This document shows positions 57,901-64,000 of a DNA stretch of 64,000 nucleotides, one piece after another. The notes beneath the pieces were generated by a model, which saw nothing but the letters and a program-made list of their open reading frames with translations, ran no database searches and was not told the DNA's origin. The stretch is from contig MCGO01000045.1 of NCBI GenBank assembly GCA_002104985.1, positions 124,001-188,000 on the forward strand, given 5' to 3'. Origin of the DNA: Rhizoclosmatium globosum (taxonomy: Eukaryota > Chytridiomycota > Chytridiomycetes > Chytridiales > Chytriomycetaceae). Each line of letters begins with the position of its first letter. Positions within the stretch are counted from its first letter, which is position 1. A program made the translations under genes and the position numbers.

Positions 57901-58140
57901 AGCTCGGATGAGTTCATGGTTGTGTCAAGATTGGATAAGGGTTGGAAATGAGGTCGTCTTGTGGAATGTAGGACACAATCAAAGGAGTTCTGCCCGTCGA
58001 ACTTCAATATTGGGAAAATCGAACTCGAAAAAAAACAGGTTTTTTCGTTCTGATAATGACCATCTGTTTCAGCGTCTTGGCGATAATGTGCATTTGATGC
58101 GAATTAACATTGGAGCTGAACCTTGCTGCAGATAGAAAAT

Positions 58141-58536
58141 TCTGACCAACCCAAAGACCATTTTGACTAGTTCAAAAGAATATATGAAAGCATCCTTTTA
58201 ATCGTTAATGCATAATGTTAAACCAGCTGATCTGTATATGGAGTTAGTAAAGTAACATGGACCAGCCACTGTCATACACTGTTTTAATCGATTGCAGACG
58301 GTATCATTGTTATTGCTAAAATATAAATATGCACAGAGACGCGCATTAATTTTACGCTTCTATTTCACAAAACTGAAATGCCAAGGTAGGCGTGGTCCTG
58401 TTGGTCCTCTTTCAATAAATTCTCTGAACGTCTCCACACTTTCACTTCAAATATATTTGCTATGGCAAGAGAAAGTGCCTGTTGGTTGGAAACTCCGCAT
58501 CTCCACCACATTCAATCAATTTCATCCAAAAACTCA
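58141..58536. other. Intergenic stretch
   Basis: AT-rich, no domain-bearing frame, RNA gene or repeat seen. An in-frame ATG at 58462 could extend the next gene by 25 residues but would add a sequence before the dinucleotide-binding strand that family members lack. Confidence 0.4.
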
Positions 58537-59948
58537 ATGCCAACTGCAATTATTATCGGGAGTGGTCTCGTTGGAGCTGCCACCGCCCTTGCTTTGAACC
58601 AAGTTGGGATCGAGAGTGTCCTCTACGATCAGATTGATCTTGCCCAGGCTACTGTTGACGGAACTCCTGTTGAGTTTGGTGACTCTGGAGGTGATGCCTA
58701 CCTTGGCATTCAAAACACCATCGTTCCCATCTTAACCATCATAACGAACAGGTGGTATTGCCATTCAAGCTGGAGGGCTTCGTGTTCTCCGATCCCTTGG
58801 TGTTCTCGACGATTGTAAAGCGCAAGGGATCAGATTGCCATACACAACGTGGGCAAAGATGGATGGATCTTCACCCATCGTTGCCGACATCATCTACTGG
58901 AACAAGCATTCAGGAGAGACAGACCCAGAACTTCAGGCTCCCTTGCAAATCCTGCGATCCAGGGTAAATATCCTTACAAATCGATCCCAATACAAGCAAT
59001 TTACACACTTTAATATCAGCTCCACTACGTCCTGATGAAAGCATGCTACAAAGCCGGTATCAAGACTTTTGTCAACAAGAAGCTTATTGACGTAAAGCAA
59101 GATGCCACTCAAGCCACGGCATATTTCGCCGACGGAACCACCGCCACCGCCGATTTCCTCATTGGCGCCGACGGAATCCACTCCGCAACCCGCCGAAAAG
59201 TCTTTGGCTCCCACTTAACCGCAAAATTCACTGGCGAAATGGGCCACCTCTCCGTCGTGAACCTCAAAGACCACAACATCCAACTCAAAGAAACCGAGGG
59301 AACAACATTCTACGTTGACCGCGACAAGAAACGCTTCGTCGTCGCGTACAAGGTCTCTGAAGAGCTCGGCGCGTTGCGGGTCACGACATTTGATGACCCG
59401 GAAGAGGAGGATCAGACGTACCGGCCTGTTTCGGATTTGCCAAAGCATGCGGGTCGGTTGGCGGATTTGTTGCATGAGTGGGGCGTTCCTGCCCATGTTG
59501 AAACGATGATGCGGAAGTCGTTTAGGATGAGTGCGGCGAGTGTGTATGATCTGCCGGATATGGAGACGTACCGGAAAGACCGCGTGATTTTGATTGGGGA
59601 TGCGGCGCATGGGATGGTTCCGAATGCGGGGATTGGGTTGTTGACGGGGCTTGAGGATGTTGGCACGCTGTTGTCGATTTTTAAGCATTATTCGAAGGTG
59701 GATGAATTTGATAAGGCGTTGGACTTGTACTCGAGGATTCGCGTTGCGCGTGGCACGGAAGCTGCCAACAGAGCCCGTGCAATGCGTGTTCGTGGAATGG
59801 CGGCATCCATGTTTGGGGGTGGGTTCAACCACTTTATGTTCCGCTTCGTTGTGGGGGTGGTAACCATGGGCTGTTCACCTTGTACACTGTGTTTGACTAC
59901 GAGGCTGAGGTTACCAAGTTTATTCAGGAAGAAGCCGAGAAGGCGTAA
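58537..59948 (+). CDS. FAD-dependent monooxygenase (UbiH/salicylate-hydroxylase class)
   Basis: Exons 58537-58690, 58752-58963 and 59020-59948, 431 aa after one correction near 59860. Rossmann FAD-binding start AIIIGSGL V GAATALAL (GxGxxG), GGGIAIQAGGLRVLRSLGVL (loop contacting flavin), the DG motif DFLIGADGIHSATRRKVF, and the second FAD motif RVILIGDAAHGMVPNAGIGL. The enzyme class hydroxylates aromatic or cyclic substrates using NAD(P)H and O2; the substrate cannot be told. No membrane segment; the C-terminus ends FIQEEAEKA. Confidence 0.85.
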
Positions 59949-60011
59949 TCGTATAATTAATCATTTAATGTTCATCAATATACTCTCTTATTACTTGCAT
60001 CCTCAACAAAA

Positions 60012-61563
60012 ATGACATTTGAAACACGAGTGGGTGAACTCCCTGAGGCTTTCCTCCTCCGCACGCTACGATACTGCGACTCCAAGTACGTATACAGTAC
60101 TACACGATTACCACATTACTCACTTGCTGGACAGGACTGTAGCGCGGGTCGCACAAGCCAACCGACGGTTCCACGGCCTCGCCAACTCTGGCGCACTCTG
60201 GCGCCACGTGACAGTGTCGGGCCGCAGCGCCGCCGCCCTCAAATTTGTTGAACAAGTTTTGATTGGACGGGCCGAGCACATTGAGTCGATCTCGTTTGAA
60301 AGGTATGGATCACACTTTCCCTTTTGTAGTTCCCCTGATCAAACCGGCATTTCAAAACAGCATCTCATTTGCAAAGACTCCAAAGTCGAATGTATCTCCT
60401 GAGACCTTCTTTGCTGCGGTTGACAAGTTGTTGGCGATTGTGGGTTCCAAGTTGATCGAGCTCCGGATTGAGGATGCCGTCTCGTCCTTGATTCCTGAGG
60501 CTCCAATGCAGTTTAGACTTCCTATTCACTCGTCTTTGATGCCTCCTGCCGATCCCGTTTCTCTCTTTGGGAACATCAAATTGCTTTTGGATTCTGTTGG
60601 GAGACACTGTCCCAACGTCAAGAAGGTGGTCTTGAGCGGAGATGAAGATAGCTCATATGTGGGCGATGCAAATATCTTCTTGTTGACTCAAAGTTGTCCA
60701 TCTGTCGAAACATTTGTTGATGAGGAGTCTTGTGGCTTGACAGCTACTGCAATCATTCATATGGCTGCTGGATGGCCAAAACTGAAATCACTTGCTCTCG
60801 ACACAGAAGGCATGAGCGTGGAAGACTTTTCCGCGAGCGTATCACTCTTTGGTGACAGACTCACGAACCTATCCATCAGCAACTTTGCCGATCCATTAGA
60901 CGACGAAGCCTTCCAAGTCCTTCTCTCCACTCTCCAAAAACTACCCTCCCTCAAAGTCCTCGCAATCGACCATTCCCTCACCCGGAACCTAGACGGCCTC
61001 GATTCAGTTCAAACAACACGCCTTCTCGAATCATGTCCCAACTTGCAAGGATTCGAGTACTTTCCAACTATCGAATCGTACTTTGACTTTGACGACGAAT
61101 CCGATATCCGTTCATTGACTGGATCTCACAGTCTCGTGGACCAAGACCCTGAACTTTTGATTGATTCGTGGAGAGCGTACAGAGCCAAAAGCATGTACTC
61201 ACGGTCACGTCGAGGATCGATTGGGTCTGCATCAATGGCGACAACACACTTTGGAAAGGGAAGCCCGGTCTGGCTACTCTGAGTGTCTTTTCAAAGGAAG
61301 ACGAAGAGTTTAACGACGTGACGTCTCTTGCACCTGCTCTACCCTCTCCAAATGAGGACAATCGTAACCGTGTTGAAGTGTATGGAATGTGGCAGAGTGG
61401 AGATAAGCTTTCTATTCGGGAACGTGCTCTCAGAATTCTTGGGTTTGAGTCTGGAAGTGACTTCTTTGTTGGAAAGCAGGAGATTTTCTTTGCGATTCTG
61501 GATAGTGTGCACGAAGTGTGTCGTGCAAAGGGCGTTAAGGTTACGTTTGCCTGGCAACTTTGA
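60012..61563 (+). CDS. F-box-like protein with leucine-rich-repeat-type C-terminus
   Basis: Exons 60012-60085, 60135-60302 and 60361-61563, 481 aa after one correction near 61265. The N-terminus has the look of an F-box (VGELPEAFLLRTLRYCDS, TVARVAQANRRFHGLANSGA, LWRHVTV), the domain that binds Skp1 in SCF ubiquitin ligases. The middle contains irregular LRR-like units (LIELRIEDAVSSLIPE, CPNVKKVVLSG, SCPSVETFVDEE, WPKLKSLALDTEG, RLTNLSISNFA, LPSLKVLAIDHS, SCPNLQGFEY). The last ~100 residues are without recognised domain. Substrate unknown. Confidence 0.68.
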
Positions 61564-61882
61564 TCTACAATTCTTCTGGCATTTTACGTTTATTCGTTCT
61601 CTTTGTTTGTATGTCAATAGAGTATACTTTAAGATGGGATTTGGGAAAGTGAATTCTGTTCCTTTTCCTTCCTATTAGTATTGCTTTGATACGGTCCAGG
61701 CAACAGTGTAATTTAAAAAGCTGAACCATGCAGTAGTTGATCCTTTTTAACAGTCCGTGTCCGCACGTCCATAATTTCCATAGCTTATTTGTGCTACATT
61801 CGTTAATTTCCAAGCAATGGGGACGATAAAGGCTGGAATTCGGACAGATGAAAAAACAAGCTCAACCCAACAAGCAACACAA

Positions 61883-62548
61883 ATGATGCTCCTTCCCCTA
61901 GTAACTGCCCTCTTCTCCCTCACAGTCTCTGCCATCAACTTGGCACTCTGGGACATTCAGCTACCCGATGGAAGCGCCGGCCACCTGTATTCTGCCTCAC
62001 TTATTCTCAGTCAAGGCAACCCGCGCTTTACAAACGTGTCAGGAAACCTCGTCTTCATCACACCTCCCAACGGCGTGCCAACGTCTGGTTCCTCGTACCC
62101 AAGAACAGAACTCCGCCAAATGGCTCCAGGTGGAAGCAACGCGGCCTGGAAGGTCAACGATGGCCTGACTCACAAGCTGTCTGTCACTCTACGCGTTGAT
62201 TCTTTCCCGTGGGTAGTGCAGAGTCGATTATCGTTGCTCAGATGTTTGGGTCAGGGGGCCGAGTTGATGCTGCGTGTGTACCAAACTGGTGTTGTCAAGC
62301 TCTTCAACAACTTTCCCAGTGCTGTTCACTCGGTACAGTTGGAATCAGGTTACACAGTTGGACAGTTTATTTCTGCTTCGATCGCTCCTGATGCCACTGG
62401 TACCACTGTTGTCTCGTATACCAACCTTGGAAGTGGAGTTTCCAAGCAGATTACCACCACTGTTGATGCCACTCAGACCTATTACTTCAAAACAGGTTCT
62501 TATTGTCAGTGCTCTGCAACCGACTCTGGTGTTTGCCAAGTACCATGA
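61883..62548 (+). CDS. Secreted polysaccharide lyase, PL7/alginate-lyase-like
   Basis: 221 aa, no intron. Start chosen at the ATG giving a signal peptide (MMLLPLVTALFSLTVSA); an ATG 66 bp upstream is also in frame. The beta-jelly-roll PL7 landmarks are present: NLALWDIQLPDG, YPRTELRQM (catalytic Arg strand R-T-E-L-R), ESIIVAQMFG (the Q-I/V-H strand, with Met where His is usual) and YYFKTGSYCQC (the YFKAGxYxQ strand). The middle strand lies in another frame between about 62215 and 62258, where one base seems missing and one extra G is present in a G run. PL7 enzymes cleave alginate or related uronans. Activity is uncertain because of the Met for His. Confidence 0.72.
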   Translation: MMLLPLVTALFSLTVSAINLALWDIQLPDGSAGHLYSASLILSQGNPRFTNVSGNLVFITPPNGVPTSGSSYPRTELRQMAPGGSNAAWKVNDGLTHKLSVTLRVDSFPWVVQSRLSLLRCLGQGAELMLRVYQTGVVKLFNNFPSAVHSVQLESGYTVGQFISASIAPDATGTTVVSYTNLGSGVSKQITTTVDATQTYYFKTGSYCQCSATDSGVCQVP

Positions 62549-62690
62549 GCGGGCTGCTTCTTGATGATGAAAACGTTCGACGAAGATAGGCCTTCAACTT
62601 TCTCTCTACTTACATACTTTTTTCACCTATGCAGCCTTTATTCAAATACAATGCTATATGGATACTATATTTATAACTTTCTCGCACTCC

Positions 62691-63724
62691 TCAATACACG
62701 TCACTGTGGTAAATACCATATGAACCATCACTTCCTTGATAGGCAGAATATTCCGTGGGGCTAGAAGCTGAGGCAGATGATCGGGCACGTCCGTAGATCG
62801 AAGCTGAAGGCGGGCGATAATACGGATGCCGTCTTCTGGATCGCGAGTCATTGTCATCACGTAATACTCCAACACTCCCAGACTCATCTATTTGCATTCC
62901 ACTGTGACACACAGTTCTTGGCACAAATGATGAGTGAACAGTATTCCCACGCTTTGCTGAAGCCGCCGAAACCCTTTTCTCTCTGGAACTCGTATCGTAT
63001 ACATAATTTCGCGAATGATGACGCCCTGCTGCCACACGATTCTTCCTCATTGTCATTTCTGACACATGTGATCCAAACCCTTCCCATTCACTATCATGAG
63101 CTTCTTCTTCATCGTGCATCGACAATGTCATCATGCTCATTTTCATGACTTCAATAGCAGTGTTTGTTGCGCGATCATTGTTGTTTCGAGAGGGGAGTGT
63201 TGTAAACGTCATGTCCACAGGCAAGGACTCCTTCAAAGGTGTCAGATCAATTCTAGTCCCAATAGTAGCTGGTGAAGACGTGGTATTCGACACTTGTGCC
63301 GTCGTTGCCATGGCTCCAAACTGGCTACTGAGATCCAATGACAGCTCACTCATACTCTTTACGAACTCGTCCTGCGAGGTCATCTTCTTAAAGATCGCAT
63401 CATGAGTATGTGTGTGGTGCCGCTAGTAGAAGGTGTTTTGAATTGCAACGTCATTGGCTTCGTTTCAGGTGTGGAGAATGGTGCAAGTGTGGGGAAAACG
63501 GGCTGGTCAGTGGATAAACTCGACAGCATGTTTGTTAAGAGTGAGTCTGTGTCTTGCAAACTGTCTTCGAGTTGGAGTGGAGATAATGTAGGGCTGCGAA
63601 GAAGAGGAATCTTGTAATGGGAGGGCTGGACGTCGGTTGTCGGCACAGTGAAGGGGGGTATATTGGCTCCTTTTGGAGTGGCAGCCGATAACGTTAGAGG
63701 AGGGGCATACCAAATAGAAGACAT
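62691..63724 (-). CDS. Uncharacterised Ser/Pro-rich, probably disordered protein
   Basis: Opens at ATG 63724 (MSSIWYAPPLTLSAATPKG); upstream the frame stays open for about 40 codons without ATG, so a 5' exon may exist. One correction near 63390 links it to THDAIFKKMTSQDEFVKSMS and on to YGIYHSDVY before TAA. Composition is Ser, Thr, Pro, Arg-rich with RRRHPYYRPP and several SP/TP sites, which suggests a phosphorylated regulatory protein. No domain recognised. Confidence 0.5.
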
Positions 63725-63930
63725 GTTTGAGGTGAATCGGGAGCTGTACAGGAATAACTCTCCAAAAATAGGTGTCTTCGGAGGTGTCAGTGGCTCGGTT
63801 TTTGAGTTCTTTTTGTTCTGTGCCTCCGCCCCCTTGCCATAAAACTTCCTTTCGACACGTCTACATCAAAAAATACTTTATTGAATTAATGGTATGGGTA
63901 ATTATGCACGAACACATCTAAAAAAATAAT

Positions 63931-64000
63931 TCAACTCTTCCCTAACGGAACCACATAGACTAGATCCTCAGCATCCACTAAATCAAAGCCACGACAGTTT
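63931..64000 (-). CDS. 3' end of a gene running off the window
   Basis: A minus-strand frame entering from the right edge encodes NCRGFDLVDAEDLVYVVPLG and KS before a TGA at 63931-63933, followed within about 60 bp by an AATAAA-like signal (minus sense, near 63880). Acidic hydrophobic C-terminus; too short to identify. Confidence 0.45.
   Translation of the reverse strand, partial: NCRGFDLVDAEDLVYVVPLGKS

Noticed and set aside
2014..62548. Alternative genetic code
   Set aside because: TAA, TAG and TGA all end well-aligned genes (BUD13 TAG, RRM protein TAA, VTC TGA), and conserved Leu/Ser positions read normally.
2014..63724. Programmed ribosomal frameshifting as the cause of the frame breaks
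   Set aside because: Too many unrelated genes are affected and no common slippery heptamer or downstream structure is seen; missing bases in short runs fit consensus errors better.

Overview
This window looks like a nuclear contig of a zoosporic (chytrid-type) fungus. The genes have many short spliceosomal introns (about 40-300 nt, GT..AG, often with a CTAAC-like branch point). The gene set is fungal: VTC polyphosphate polymerase, septin, Nam9-type mitochondrial uS4, flavocytochrome-b2-type dehydrogenase, KHA1-like antiporters. It also carries two genes expected of a flagellated cell, IFT81 and a cyclic-nucleotide-gated channel. I cannot name the species. Many conserved genes are interrupted by single-base frame breaks, almost all of them missing bases and often in homopolymers. 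I therefore read most of these as base-level sequence errors rather than mutations and annotate through them; gene ends and reading frames are given with that caveat.

Layout. 1-11.1 kb: three head-to-head pairs of a small Ser/Thr-rich protein family (pairs at 0.06-0.85, 4.05-4.77 and 10.27-11.07 kb), each around a shared ~0.3 kb bidirectional promoter. Interspersed are tRNA-Pro (two copies), tRNA-Asn and an intron-containing tRNA-Thr, BUD13 (-), a four-helix membrane protein (-), a CBS-PB1 tail-anchored protein (+) and an HSP70 C-terminal relic. 11.5-21.2 kb: a four-helix membrane protein, then a minus-strand cluster of PB1-domain genes (PB1-UBA, PB1-ZZ-UBA resembling p62/NBR1 autophagy receptors, a PB1 tail-anchored protein, and a possible fourth relic), a truncated CDF metal transporter, tRNA-Val, a second tRNA-Asn and an ABCA transporter relic. 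21.2-30.9 kb: a Gln-rich helix-turn-helix regulator (-) divergent from ECD/SGT1 (+), a MATE transporter and a VTC subunit. 31.2-40.9 kb: septin, IFT81, a CNG channel (-) converging on IFT81, mitochondrial uS4 and an AMPK-gamma-like CBS protein. 41-53.7 kb: secreted subtilase, FkbM-type methyltransferase, two-RRM glycine-rich protein, a multi-pass membrane protein and two tandem CPA2 K+/H+ antiporters. 53.7-64 kb: flavocytochrome b2-like enzyme, two neighbouring Ser/Thr-rich single-pass membrane proteins (-), FAD monooxygenase, F-box/LRR-like protein, secreted PL7-like polysaccharide lyase, a disordered protein (-) and the 3' end of one more gene (-).

Functional themes: zoospore biology (IFT81, CNG channel), ion and phosphate homeostasis (VTC, two antiporters, CDF, MATE), PB1-based scaffolding and selective autophagy, and secreted hydrolases fitting a saprotroph. 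The most unusual items are the triplicated divergent small-protein pairs (one block inverted together with a tRNA-Pro), the CNG-like channel whose pore lacks the usual selectivity-filter signature, the PB1 gene cluster, and the series of C-terminal gene fragments next to tRNA genes.
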